DNA from: Actinomycetes bacterium
GTDB lineage: Bacteria; Actinomycetota; Actinomycetes; Propionibacteriales; Propionibacteriaceae
Direction: 5' to 3'
Length of the DNA: 32,851 bases
Assembly (NCBI GenBank): GCA_021803025.1
Contig: JAJZQV010000028.1
Location: 1-32,851, forward strand
The notes under the pieces were generated by a model. The model did no database searches, was not told where the DNA came from, and saw nothing but the letters and a program-made list of their open reading frames with translations. The position numbers were made by a program, and so were the translations under genes. Positions within the stretch are counted from its first letter, which is position 1, and every line of letters starts with the position of its first letter. This document shows positions 17,994 to 26,432 of this stretch, piece by piece.

Positions 17994-18014
17994 TCCACCG
18001 TACGTGCCGGTGGA
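17994..18014. promoter_or_regulatory. Perfect 7-7-7 inverted repeat in the hisD/DUF554 divergent region
   Basis: TCCACCG-TACGTGC-CGGTGGA. The arms are perfect, and the centre is about 53 bp upstream of the hisD start and the same distance upstream of the DUF554 start. The size and place fit a dimeric-repressor or activator site that could serve both genes. Function is inferred. Confidence 0.45.
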
Positions 18015-18044
18015 CATCGCCGCCGGGTGCCGCGCTCCGTACGG

Positions 18045-18050
18045 TTGAAT
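18045..18050 (+). promoter_or_regulatory. Possible -10 box for the DUF554 gene
   Basis: TTGAAT, then 6 nt, then GTG at 18057, the same spacing as before hisD and hisA. Not a TANNNT match, so weaker; TACGGT at 18040–18045 is an alternative. Confidence 0.25.
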
Positions 18051-18056
18051 GACGGC

Positions 18057-18821
18057 GTGCATCCGGTCGGGCTCGCGCCCTTGTTCATCGGCGTCGGCAC
18101 CGTGACCAACGTGGGTACGGTTCTCGCGGGCGGCCTCATCGGCCTCGTCATCGGGAACCGGCTGCCGGAGCGCACCCGGATGCTCGTCACCCAGGCCCTG
18201 GGGCTCATCACCACCGTCCTGGCGCTCATGAACGCCTGGCAGGTCTCCTCCGCCGACATCGCCACGCTCGTGGGTCACGGCGTGGGGATGATCGTGCTCG
18301 TCATGGCGCTGCTGTTCGGAAGCATCCTCGGCTCCGCGCTGCGGCTGCAGGACCGCGTCGAGGGCCTCGCCGGTCTGCTCACCGACCGGCTCGGGCAGGG
18401 CGGCGAGACCCGGCAGCACGTCGTGACGGCGATCGTCACGCCGACGCTCCTGTTCTGCATCGGCCCCCTGACCATCGTCGGGTCGCTGTCCGACGGGCTC
18501 GGCCGGGGCGCCGACCAGCTCATCGTCAAGTCGGTGCTCGACGGCTTCGCGGCGATCGCGTTCGCCTCGTCCCTGGGCGTGGGAGTCCTGCTCAGCGCAG
18601 GATCCGTCGCTCTCATCCAGGGGGCGCTCACACTGACGGGGTTCCTGCTCGGCGACGTCCTGCCCACCCCGTACGTCGACGTCATCACAGCCACCGGGGG
18701 TGTCATCCTCCTCGCCCTGGCCCTCGGCCTGCTCGACGTGTTGCGCATCCGCGTCGCCGAGCTCCTCCCTGCCCTCGTCCTCGCGCCCCTCCTGCTCTGG
18801 GCCGTCGCCACGGTGTTCTGA
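18057..18821 (+). CDS. DUF554 family membrane protein
   Basis: 254 residues from the GTG at 18057; a TTG at 18081 would give the more family-like start MFIGVGTVTNVG but has no ribosome binding site. About six to seven hydrophobic segments cover most of the protein. Typical DUF554 (YqgA/YdfK) features are visible: GTVTNVGTVLAGGLIGLVIGNRLPER at the start, FCIGPLTIVGSLSDGL in the middle, VKSVLDGFAAIAFASSLGVGV after it, and TATGGVILLALALGLLD near the end. The biochemical role of the family is unknown; transport is only a guess. It is divergent from hisD and its TGA shares bases with the ATG of the next gene. Confidence 0.85.
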   Translation: MHPVGLAPLFIGVGTVTNVGTVLAGGLIGLVIGNRLPERTRMLVTQALGLITTVLALMNAWQVSSADIATLVGHGVGMIVLVMALLFGSILGSALRLQDRVEGLAGLLTDRLGQGGETRQHVVTAIVTPTLLFCIGPLTIVGSLSDGLGRGADQLIVKSVLDGFAAIAFASSLGVGVLLSAGSVALIQGALTLTGFLLGDVLPTPYVDVITATGGVILLALALGLLDVLRIRVAELLPALVLAPLLLWAVATVF

Positions 18822-19315
18822 TGGCGCGCAAGCAGGCGGGCACGCCCGCCCTCGACGCCCTCTCCGCCGCCGGGGTGTCATTCACGACCCATGAGTACGA
18901 CCACACGGCGACGCGGCACTTCGGCGACGAGACGGTCGCGGTGCTCGGCGTCCCGCCCACCCGGGTCTTCAAGACGCTCATCGCGAGCGTGACGGGCTCC
19001 GCGAGGCCCGAGCTGGTCGTCGGGGTCGTCCCGGTGTCCGGGCACCTCGACCTCAAGTCGCTCGCCGCAACCGTCGGGGCGAAGCGCGCGGACATGGCGG
19101 ACCCGGCCGTCGCCCAGCGCTCCAGCGGCTACGTCGTCGGCGGCATCTCACCGTTCGGCCAGAGAACACGGCTGCGTACGGTGGTCGACGCCTCCGCGAT
19201 GATGTACGAGACCGTGCTGGTCTCCGGCGGTCGCAGGGGGCTGCAGGTGGAGCTCGACCCGTCGGACCTCGTCCGGCTGACCGACGCCGTCGTCGCCGAG
19301 ATCGGCCGCGACTGA
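18821..19315 (+). CDS. ybaK: YbaK-type Cys-tRNA(Pro)/aminoacyl-tRNA deacylase
   Basis: 164 residues, standard length. YbaK/EbsC proteins hydrolyse mischarged tRNA (Cys-tRNA-Pro in the best studied case). Conserved parts: AGVSFTTHEYDH, the FKTLIA stretch with the essential Lys, VPVSGHLDLKSLAA, GYVVGGISPFGQR and GLQVELDPSDLVRLT. The ATG at 18821 overlaps the DUF554 stop as TGATG, so the two are translationally coupled. The end of the gene forms one arm of a strong hairpin before the convergent DinB-like gene. Confidence 0.92.
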   Translation: MARKQAGTPALDALSAAGVSFTTHEYDHTATRHFGDETVAVLGVPPTRVFKTLIASVTGSARPELVVGVVPVSGHLDLKSLAATVGAKRADMADPAVAQRSSGYVVGGISPFGQRTRLRTVVDASAMMYETVLVSGGRRGLQVELDPSDLVRLTDAVVAEIGRD

Positions 19316-19324
19316 CCGCGGCCG
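19303..19324. terminator. Hairpin between convergent ybaK and DinB-like genes
   Basis: CGGCCGCG-actgac-CGCGGCCG: perfect 8-bp all-G/C stem with the ybaK stop codon in its loop. It lies at a convergent junction of only 20 nt, so it could end transcripts from both sides. There is no T-run. Confidence 0.55.
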
Positions 19325-19335
19325 GCCCGCACGCC

Positions 19336-19728
19336 TCATCCAGGCACGTCCGGCAGGCTGGACCAGGTCAGCTGCGCACGGTGGTGCCGGTAGTGCTTCG
19401 GCGCCCAGGAGAGCATGTCCGCGCGGTTCATCCACGCTGAGAAGTAGGGGTCCCACGAGGGGGGCACCGACATGCCGCGAGCCAGGTCTGCGGCGTCCGC
19501 CGCGTCGTACCAGGCCACGACCGCCCGCGTGGAGCGCTCCATCATGCGCTCCATGGAGGCGGTGCTCAGGGCTCGCGCTCCGGCCACGGAGCCGAACCAG
19601 TTGACCCAGTCGTACGGAGGTGTGAATGCCTCCAGCATGGCGCTCCATGCACGTGACGCGCCGGGAGGAAAGCGGGAGAAGCCGCCGAACAGCGGGATGG
19701 ACACCCGAGCGATGTTCTGCCCGAGCAC
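19336..19728 (-). CDS. DinB-like protein, 5' end missing or unusual start
   Basis: 130 residues from a GTG at 19728 that has no ribosome binding site. Recognisable DinB-fold homology extends further upstream in the same frame: AAPSHGTRWTNRQLLFHLVLGQN, which in actinobacterial homologues lies near the N-terminus, spans the GTG. Codons are open back to the TAG (19834–19836) that ends the upstream gene, with no ATG, GTG or TTG in between. The rest looks intact, with WDPYFSAWMNRADM and the late His-containing HYRHHRAQLTW. DinB-family proteins are metal-binding four-helix enzymes, often thiol-dependent; substrate here is unknown. It is either truncated, starts at a rare codon such as CTG, or is reached by stop readthrough. 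Confidence 0.55.
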   Translation of the reverse strand: MLGQNIARVSIPLFGGFSRFPPGASRAWSAMLEAFTPPYDWVNWFGSVAGARALSTASMERMMERSTRAVVAWYDAADAADLARGMSVPPSWDPYFSAWMNRADMLSWAPKHYRHHRAQLTWSSLPDVPG

Positions 19729-19833
19729 CAGGTGGAACAGAAGCTGACGGTTCGTCCACCGCGTCCCGTGCGAGGGAGCGGCCAGCTCTGCCTGCGCCGC
19801 GCTGCGTACGATCCTCCGGAAGTCCTCCGCAAC

Positions 19834-20550
19834 CTAGGACCGGTCGCCTCCGCGTCCGAAGAAGAAGAACCTGCGACGGGGAGCCGGCTCGGGGAGCGGC
19901 GCGATGTCGTGCCCCACTACCTGTCCGACCTCGACGGCCTGGTTCCTGCCCGTGTCCATGCCCTGCGAGCGGGGACGCCGGGGGCGGGGCTCCTCCTCGG
20001 CGTCAGGACCGAGCGAGCTCACCACGAGGACGGGGAGCACTCCGGCGAACGCCCACACGAGCAGGACGACGGGCGTGTGGAGCTGGAAGTCGATCGGGAT
20101 GACGTCGTTCGGGCTCGCAGCCGCGAGGCGCGCGGCGAAGGACTGCGGGCCGAGCCACTGACCTGTCACGTCGCAGACCGTTCCGGCCAGGAGCGCTCCG
20201 ATGCCGGCGAGGAACGTCACCGGCCAGCCCAGATCACGGAACCAGCGCCAGGCGACATAGCCCAGGCCGGCCCCCACGACAAGTCCCAGGCCCGAGAACC
20301 ACGCGTCGGTCGAGAAGAACTCGGTGAGTCCGCGCTCCGTCGTGTACGCGCGGAAGTCCTCACCGATCGTGTACGTCGGGAGGTCGACGACACCCCACCA
20401 GAAGACACCGGACAGGAAGCCGACGACCGCGGCGAGCCCCGCGAAGGCGACGCACCAGGCAAGGACCCCCCGGATGCTGCGCCACACCGATCGGTCGTCG
20501 TCGGCCGGCGTCCCTCCCGCCAGAGCGTCGTCGGGAACAGCCGCGCTCAT
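19834..20550 (-). CDS. Four-TM membrane protein (DUF2567-like)
   Basis: 238 residues. Four hydrophobic segments at about residues 28–50, 85–105, 108–130 and 158–180, with a short N-terminal cytoplasmic part and a ~50-residue charged, Pro/Arg-rich tail ending PAPRRRFFFFGRGG. The layout resembles the actinobacterial DUF2567 group, none of known function; this assignment is tentative. AGGAG lies 7 nt before the ATG at 20550. It sits 42 nt downstream of dnaE and may be co-transcribed with it. Its TAG is directly followed, in the same frame, by DinB-like coding sequence. Confidence 0.65.
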   Translation of the reverse strand: MSAAVPDDALAGGTPADDDRSVWRSIRGVLAWCVAFAGLAAVVGFLSGVFWWGVVDLPTYTIGEDFRAYTTERGLTEFFSTDAWFSGLGLVVGAGLGYVAWRWFRDLGWPVTFLAGIGALLAGTVCDVTGQWLGPQSFAARLAAASPNDVIPIDFQLHTPVVLLVWAFAGVLPVLVVSSLGPDAEEEPRPRRPRSQGMDTGRNQAVEVGQVVGHDIAPLPEPAPRRRFFFFGRGGDRS

Positions 20551-20592
20551 CCCTCGTCTCCTGACCGCACATCCCTCACGTGCCCCACCACC

Positions 20593-23500
20593 CTAGGCCA
20601 CGCAGGACGGGCCGAGGAGCGCCTTGAGGTCGGCCATGAGGGCTCCCGAGGTCGCCACCCGGAGGTCCGCTCCCAGCTTGAGCGTCTTCGCCGTGTCGCT
20701 GTTGAGCAGCCGCAGACGCACCTCCTGGCCGCCGGGGTGGTTGTGGAGGACGCCTTTGAGCTGAGCCACGAGCACGGGCGTCACCCGCGTCACGGGGACG
20801 GCGATGGTCAGCGGCTCGCTGGCCGAGGCGTTCACGTTGATGACGCTCACGGCACTGCCGGTGATCTCCACGCCGTCCTCCCGCGCCCGGACCCGTCCCT
20901 TCACGGACACCATCGTGTCGGTCGCGAGCGTCATCGCGACTCCTGCGTACGCCTTGGGGAAGAGCATGACGTCGATCGACGCATCGAGATCCTCGACGGT
21001 GATGATCGCCCATGTCTCGCCCTGCCGGTTCTGCTTGCGCTGGACCTGCGTGATCATGCCCGCGATCGTCACGAGACCCTCACGGGGCTCGTCCAGCAGA
21101 GCCGAGATCGACACGTCGCGCTTCGTTGCCAGCACGTGGTCGACGCCGTTGAGGGGGTGGTCCGACACGTACAGGCCGAGCATCTCGCGCTCGAAGGCCA
21201 GCTTCGTGCGCTTGTCCCAGTCGGGGAGGTCGGGGATCGACCCGGCCGTCGGCGCCGCCACCACCTCGCCGCCACCGTCGCCGAACAGGTCGTCCTGGCC
21301 GAACGCCTGGTTGCGCTTGAGGTCGAGCACGTGGTCGATCGCCGTCTCGTACACCTCCATGAGCGCCCGGCGGGGGTGCCTCATGGAGTCGAACGCGCCG
21401 GCCTTGATGAGCGACTCGACGGTGCGCTTGTTGCACACGGCGAGGGGCGCCCGGTCCAGGAACTCGTGGAAGCTCGAGGCCGGCCCGTGCTCGCGCCGCG
21501 CCTCGCAGATCGCCTCGACCACACCCGTACCGACGTTGCGGATCGCGGCGAGCCCGAACCGCACGTCCTCGCCGACGGCGGAGAACTCCGCGACGGAGGT
21601 GTTCACGTCGGGCGGGAGGACGTTGATGTGCAGGCCGCGCATGTCGGCCAGGTACAGCGCCATCTTGTCCTTGTCGTCTCCGACGCTCGTGAGGAGCGCG
21701 GCCCCGAACTCGGCCGGGTAGTTGGCCTTGAGGTAGGCGGTCCAGTACGACACGTAGGCGTAGCCGGCAGCATGAGACTTGTTGAACGCGTAGTCGGCGA
21801 AGGGAACCATGGTGTCCCACAGGGCCTTGGTGGCGCTCTCGGAGTAGCCGTTGCCCCTCATCCCCGCGTGGAAGTGGTCCCACTCCTTGTCGAGGATCTC
21901 CTTCTTCTTCTTGCCCATCGCACGCCGCAGGAGGTCTGCGCCACCGAGTGAGTAGCCGGCGAGGCTTCGCGCCGCGGCCATGATCTGCTCCTGGTAGACG
22001 AGCAGGTGGTACGTGTCGCCGAGGATCGGGTCGAGCGCGTCGCGGAGCTCCGGGTGGATCGGCTCGATCCTCTGCCGCCCGTTCTTGCGCTCCGCGTAGT
22101 TGATGTGGGCGTTGGCGCCCATCGGGCCCGGCCGGTACAGCGCGATGACGGCGATGATGTCCTCGAAGCGGTTCGGCTTGAGCAGCCGCAGCAGCGCCCG
22201 CATCGGGCCGCCGTCGAGCTGGAACACGCCGAGCGTGTCTCCCCGGGCCAGCAGCTCGTACGTCGCGACGTCGTCGAAGGGCACGTCGCGCATGTCGAGG
22301 TCGATGCCCCGGTTCTGCTTGATGTTGCGCACCGCCGCGTCGATGACGCCGAGGTTGCGCAGCCCGAGGAAGTCCATCTTCATCAGGCCCATCTCCTCGC
22401 ACTGCGGGTAGGCGAAGCCGGCGATGATCATGCCGTCCTTGTCCCGCTTGTGCATGGGGATGATGTCGAGCAGGGGCTCGTTGGAGATGATGAACGCGCA
22501 GGCATGGACGCCCGACTGACGGATGAGGCCCTCGATGCCGCGGCCCGTGTCGACGACCCGCTGGACGTCCGGGTCGCTCGAGTACAGCGACCGGAACTCC
22601 GCCCCCTCGGCGTAGCGCTTGTGGTCGGGGTTGAAGAGGTCGTTCAGCGGCACGTCCTTGCCCATGACGGCAGCGGGCATGGCCTTGGTGATCCGCTCCC
22701 CCATCGCGAACGGGTAGCCGAGGATCCGGCTCGCGTCCTTGACGGCGGCCTTGGCCTTGATGGTTCCGAACGTGTTGACCTGGCTCGTGTAGGCCTCGCC
22801 GTACTTCCGGGTCACGTAGCTGATGATCTTGTCGCGCTGACGGTCGTCGAAGTCGAGGTCGATGTCGGGCGGCGAGATGCGCTCGGGGTTGAGGAACCGC
22901 TCGAACAGCAGCCCGTGCTGCATCGGGTTGACCTCGATGATCTGGGTCAGGTACGAGACCATCGACCCGGCCGCCGAGCCTCGCCCGGGGCCGACGGGCA
23001 CCCCGTTCTCCCGTGCGTACCGGCAGATGTCGGCCACGATGAGGAAGTACGAGGAGTAGCCCATCGGCTCGATGACGCTCATCTCGAGCTCGACGCGCTC
23101 GCGGAGGTCGGCGGGCGGGTTGTCGCCGAAGCGGAGTGTGATCCCGTCCTCGATCTCCTTGCGCAGCCACGACGACTGCGTCTCGCCGGGCGGCACGTCG
23201 AACTGGGGCATGCGGTCGACGTGACGGAAAACGTCCGCGTAGTCGCCGATCTGCTCCGCGACGGCGAGCGTGTTGTCGCAGGCCTCCGGCACGTCGCGGA
23301 ACAGGTTCCGCATCTCCTCCGCGGTCCGCAGGTAGTAGCCGTCGCCGTTGAACCGGAACCTGTTGGGGTCGTCCTTGTTGCGTCCCACGCCGACGCACAG
23401 CAGGTTGTCGTGGGCATCCGCCTGGTCGGCCGTCACGTAGTGCGAGTCGTTCGTGGCGAGCAGCGGCAGGTTCAGCGAGCGGGCGATCCGGAGAAGGTCG

Positions 23501-24129
23501 TCGCGCACGATCTTCTCGATCGGCACGCCGTGGTCCATGAGCTCGACGTAGTAGTTCTCGGCGCCGAAGATGTCGCGGTACGCGGCGGCTGCGGCCAGCG
23601 CCTCGTCGAACTGTCCGAGACGCAGCCGCGTCTGCACCTCGCCCGAGGGACAGCCGGTCGTGGCGATGATGCCCTTGCCGTACCTCGCGAGCAGGTCGCG
23701 GTCCATCCGGGGCTTCATGTAGTAGCCCTCGAAGCTCGCGAGGCTCGAGAGGCGGAACAGGTTGCGCAGGCCGTCGGCGTCCTTCGCCCACATCGTCATG
23801 TGGGTGTAGCGGCCGCCGCCCGAGACGTCCTTCGTGCCCTCCGCCTCGAGGTCGGCGACCTCTCGCTTGCCGGTCGACCAGAACTCCGGGACCCGGCTGA
23901 AACGAGACGACGGGGCGACGTAGGCCTCGATCCCGATGATCGGCCTGACCGGATGGTCCTTCGCCGTCTTGTAGAACTCATACGCCCCGAACATGTTGCC
24001 GTGGTCGGTCATGGCCACGGCGCTCATGCCCTGCCTGGCCGCCTCCGTGAACAGCGGCCCCATCTTCGCGGCGCCGTCGAGCATCGAGTACTCGGTATGG
24101 ACGTGGAGATGGACGAAGTCCGAGCTCAC
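20593..24129 (-). CDS. dnaE: DNA polymerase III alpha subunit
   Basis: 1178 residues, the size of actinobacterial DnaE1, the main replicative polymerase. The PHP domain opens with FVHLHVHTEYSMLDGA and contains AMTDHGNMFGAYEF. The polymerase core has GPGRGSAAGSMVSYL, the catalytic Asp motif PPDIDLDFDD, YEFNKSHA-like DYAFNKSHAAGYA and RRAMGKKKKE. The C-terminal part includes the helix-hairpin-helix region (NVGTGVVEAI) and an OB domain (VTIAGMITQVQRK). The GTG at 24129 is chosen: GGGGAGG lies 7 nt before it and homologues start close to FVHLH. An ATG at 24174 would add 15 residues without homology. The upstream 266-bp gap should hold the promoter. Confidence 0.96.
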   Translation of the reverse strand: MSSDFVHLHVHTEYSMLDGAAKMGPLFTEAARQGMSAVAMTDHGNMFGAYEFYKTAKDHPVRPIIGIEAYVAPSSRFSRVPEFWSTGKREVADLEAEGTKDVSGGGRYTHMTMWAKDADGLRNLFRLSSLASFEGYYMKPRMDRDLLARYGKGIIATTGCPSGEVQTRLRLGQFDEALAAAAAYRDIFGAENYYVELMDHGVPIEKIVRDDLLRIARSLNLPLLATNDSHYVTADQADAHDNLLCVGVGRNKDDPNRFRFNGDGYYLRTAEEMRNLFRDVPEACDNTLAVAEQIGDYADVFRHVDRMPQFDVPPGETQSSWLRKEIEDGITLRFGDNPPADLRERVELEMSVIEPMGYSSYFLIVADICRYARENGVPVGPGRGSAAGSMVSYLTQIIEVNPMQHGLLFERFLNPERISPPDIDLDFDDRQRDKIISYVTRKYGEAYTSQVNTFGTIKAKAAVKDASRILGYPFAMGERITKAMPAAVMGKDVPLNDLFNPDHKRYAEGAEFRSLYSSDPDVQRVVDTGRGIEGLIRQSGVHACAFIISNEPLLDIIPMHKRDKDGMIIAGFAYPQCEEMGLMKMDFLGLRNLGVIDAAVRNIKQNRGIDLDMRDVPFDDVATYELLARGDTLGVFQLDGGPMRALLRLLKPNRFEDIIAVIALYRPGPMGANAHINYAERKNGRQRIEPIHPELRDALDPILGDTYHLLVYQEQIMAAARSLAGYSLGGADLLRRAMGKKKKEILDKEWDHFHAGMRGNGYSESATKALWDTMVPFADYAFNKSHAAGYAYVSYWTAYLKANYPAEFGAALLTSVGDDKDKMALYLADMRGLHINVLPPDVNTSVAEFSAVGEDVRFGLAAIRNVGTGVVEAICEARREHGPASSFHEFLDRAPLAVCNKRTVESLIKAGAFDSMRHPRRALMEVYETAIDHVLDLKRNQAFGQDDLFGDGGGEVVAAPTAGSIPDLPDWDKRTKLAFEREMLGLYVSDHPLNGVDHVLATKRDVSISALLDEPREGLVTIAGMITQVQRKQNRQGETWAIITVEDLDASIDVMLFPKAYAGVAMTLATDTMVSVKGRVRAREDGVEITGSAVSVINVNASASEPLTIAVPVTRVTPVLVAQLKGVLHNHPGGQEVRLRLLNSDTAKTLKLGADLRVATSGALMADLKALLGPSCVA

Positions 24130-24395
24130 GACTCCTCCTCCCCTGACGAACGGGCACTGCACGTAAAGGTCCACGACACGCTGCCGGGCCCACGGCCGCC
24201 GGGGGAAGACGACGCCGGGTGATCCTTCGTACGGATCGCAGGAGAGTCACCATAGTCCGGCGGTCCGACCCGGACCGGGCGACGCACCGGCGTGGTACGA
24301 GTTGCCGAGACGACGGCGATCATGCCCTCGCACAGGTCGCGGTCGCGCTCCAGCGGGCATGCCGAACCGTGGTAGGCGTACGTGGCCGCGACGAC
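24130..24395. other. Intergenic region upstream of dnaE
   Basis: 266 bp without a credible gene; frames crossing it on both strands lack homology and overlap neighbours. The minus strand has TATGGT at 24254–24249, a possible -10 for dnaE, without a clear -35. No LexA box is seen. A hairpin at the right end may end the aldehyde dehydrogenase transcript. Confidence 0.4.
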
Positions 24396-24402
24396 CTACG
24401 CC
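24375..24402 (-). terminator. Possible terminator hairpin after the DUF779 gene
   Basis: GGCGTACGT-GGCCGCG-ACG(ACC)TACGCC: 9 paired bases with a 3-nt bulge, overlapping the DUF779 stop codon. No T-run, so weak. Confidence 0.3.
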
Positions 24403-24755
24403 GTCTCGTCAGTGACCAGGCACGCGCTGGAACGGGAGACGAAATGGCCTCCGTCGACAGTGCCCAGGGAGAACCCCTCGGGGCCGCCGGGAGCGACGTC
24501 GAGGACGAACGACGGATGCCCCAGGGCAGCCTCGAGGGTCGACTCCATGTAGAACGGGGCGCCGTCGACGTCGCCCAGGAGGATGTCGCCGTCGCCCGTG
24601 AGGTACTCCCCCTCGAGGAAGCACATCGGGACGCTGCCGGCACAGCAGCCACCCGACTGGACGAACATGACCTGGCTGCCCTCGCGGGCGCGCACGGCCT
24701 CAAGGGCCGTACGCGCCGCGGGGGTCGCCTGAAGTCGTGGCTCTTCGTCAGTCAC
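24396..24755 (-). CDS. DUF779 protein, aldehyde dehydrogenase partner
   Basis: 119 residues, standard for DUF779. The family hallmark is the cysteine cluster SGGCCAGSVPMC (C37, C38, C45), likely a metal or redox site, followed by GEYLTGDGDILLGDVDGAPFY. C-terminal ACLVTDE is also conserved. Family members nearly always lie next to an aldehyde dehydrogenase gene, as here, 16 nt downstream of it on the same strand. Biochemical role is not established; assistance to or protection of the dehydrogenase is inferred from the pairing. Confidence 0.88.
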   Translation of the reverse strand: MTDEEPRLQATPAARTALEAVRAREGSQVMFVQSGGCCAGSVPMCFLEGEYLTGDGDILLGDVDGAPFYMESTLEAALGHPSFVLDVAPGGPEGFSLGTVDGGHFVSRSSACLVTDETA

Positions 24756-24771
24756 CCCACACTCCGATCGA

Positions 24772-26292
24772 TCAGAAGAATCCCAGCGGCTGGTCGGAGT
24801 AGCTGACCAGCAGGTTCTTCACCTGGCTGTAGTGGTCGAGCATCATACGGTGGTTCTCCCGACCCACACCAGAGATCTTGTACCCGCCGAACGCTGCGCC
24901 GGCCGGGTAGGCGTGGTAGCAGTTCGTCCACACGCGTCCGGCCTTGATCGCCCGGCCCATGCGGTAGGCACGGGTGCCGTTGCGGGTCCACACACCGGCC
25001 CCGAGCCCGTACATGGTGTCGTTGGCGAGCTCGAGCGCCTCTGCGTCGTCCTTGAAGGTCGTCACGGCCAGGACCGGCCCGAAGATCTCCTCCTGGAAGA
25101 TGCGCATCTTGTTGTCGCCCTTGTAGACGGTCGGGTTGAAATAGTAGCCGCCCGCCAGGTCGCCGCCGAGGTCGGCCTTCTGGCCGCCGACGAGGCACTC
25201 CGCCCCCTCCTGCACCGCGATGTCGCAGTAGCCGGAGATCTTGTCCATCTGGTTGGTGGAGACCTGCGCGCCCATCATCGTCTCCGTGTCGAGCGGTGAG
25301 CCCTGCTTGATCGCCTTGATGCGAGCGAGGCAGCGGGCCATGAACTCGTCGTAGATGTCCTCCTGGATCAGCGCACGTGACGGGCAGGTGCAGACCTCGC
25401 CCTGGTTGAACGCGTACAGCACGAGGCCTTCGACAGCCTTGTCGAGGAACGCGTCGTCTTCGGCCATGACGTCGCTGAAGAAGATGTTGGGGCTCTTGCC
25501 GCCCAGCTCCGTGGTGCTCGGGATGATGTTCTGCGCGGCGTACTGCATGATCAGACGTCCGGTGACGGTCTCACCGGTGAAGGCGATCTTGGCGATGCGC
25601 TTGTTGGTCGCCAGCGCCTTGCCGATCTTGGCGCCGGGTCCGGTGACGACGTTGATCACACCCGGAGGGACGACGTCGCCGATGACCTCCATGAGCTTCA
25701 TGATCGACCAGGGCGTGGGTGACGCCGGCTTGAGGACGACGGCGTTGCCGGCGGCCAGCGCCGGCGCGAGCTTCCAGGCCGCCATCAGCAGGGGGAAGTT
25801 GAACGGGATGATCTGGCCCACGACGCCGAGAGGCTCACGGAAGTGGTACGCGACCATGTCCGCGTCGATCTCGGTGAGCGTCCCCTCTTCGGCACGAGCA
25901 GCCCCGGCGAAGTAGCGGAAGTGGTCGACGAGCAGCGGGATGTCGGCGTTGAGAGTCTCGCGGACGGCCTTGCCGTTGTCGTAGGTCTCGGCGAGTGCGA
26001 TCTCCTCCAGGTGCTCCTCGACCGCATCCGCGATCTTGTTGAGCACGATGGCCCGCTGCGCGAGCGAGGACTCGCCCCATGCCGGAGCGGCCTTGTGTGC
26101 GGCATCCAGGGCCGCCTCGACGTCCGCCTCGGTCGACTGGGCGTACCGGGTGAACGGCTTGCCGGTGACCGGGGTCGGGTTGTCCGCGTACTCGCCCTCG
26201 ATCGGGGCCTGGAACTGGCCGCCGATGAAGTTGCCGTACTCGGTGAGTACCTCGACCTTGGAGCCTTCCGTACCAGGAGCTGAATACAACAT
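24772..26292 (-). CDS. NAD+-dependent aldehyde dehydrogenase (acetaldehyde/ExaC type)
   Basis: 506 residues from the ATG at 26292 with GAAGGGAG upstream. It oxidises aldehydes, probably acetaldehyde, to acids. Visible: [29 protein letters not shown] (NAD binding), FTGETVTG, the general base in [10 protein letters not shown] (E262) and the nucleophile in [11 protein letters not shown] (C301, with a second Cys at 303). The GEVCTCPSR form and the DUF779 partner are typical of the ExaC/AldA-type acetaldehyde dehydrogenases of ethanol metabolism. A longer start at 26331 is possible but lacks homology. The 140-bp upstream region is richer in A/T than its surroundings and should hold the promoter. 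Confidence 0.93.
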   Translation of the reverse strand: MLYSAPGTEGSKVEVLTEYGNFIGGQFQAPIEGEYADNPTPVTGKPFTRYAQSTEADVEAALDAAHKAAPAWGESSLAQRAIVLNKIADAVEEHLEEIALAETYDNGKAVRETLNADIPLLVDHFRYFAGAARAEEGTLTEIDADMVAYHFREPLGVVGQIIPFNFPLLMAAWKLAPALAAGNAVVLKPASPTPWSIMKLMEVIGDVVPPGVINVVTGPGAKIGKALATNKRIAKIAFTGETVTGRLIMQYAAQNIIPSTTELGGKSPNIFFSDVMAEDDAFLDKAVEGLVLYAFNQGEVCTCPSRALIQEDIYDEFMARCLARIKAIKQGSPLDTETMMGAQVSTNQMDKISGYCDIAVQEGAECLVGGQKADLGGDLAGGYYFNPTVYKGDNKMRIFQEEIFGPVLAVTTFKDDAEALELANDTMYGLGAGVWTRNGTRAYRMGRAIKAGRVWTNCYHAYPAGAAFGGYKISGVGRENHRMMLDHYSQVKNLLVSYSDQPLGFF

Positions 26293-26398
26293 TGTGTGGA
26301 TCTCCCTTCGTCGCTTTGCGTGTGGCTCCATCAGAGCACCAGAACGTCAGCACGGATAGGAGTACAGAGAAGTCACAGCAGACAGCAAGGTCGAGGCA

Positions 26399-26413
26399 GT
26401 GGCCAAGGGCCAC
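26399..26413. repeat. Inverted repeat upstream of the aldehyde dehydrogenase
   Basis: GTGGCC-AAG-GGCCAC, perfect 6-bp arms with a 3-nt loop. It lies 20 nt after the stop of the unknown gene at 26433 and 107 nt before the dehydrogenase start, so it may be a terminator of the first or an operator of the second. Confidence 0.4.
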
Positions 26414-26432
26414 GAACGCACAGGTTGAGAGC

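Noticed and set aside
16683-18821. 712-codon plus-strand frame ending at the DUF554 stop
   Set aside because: Only the part from about 18057 is homologous to DUF554; the rest is antisense to hisD.
24219-24806. 195-codon plus-strand frame over the DUF779 gene
   Set aside because: Antisense to DUF779, no family match.
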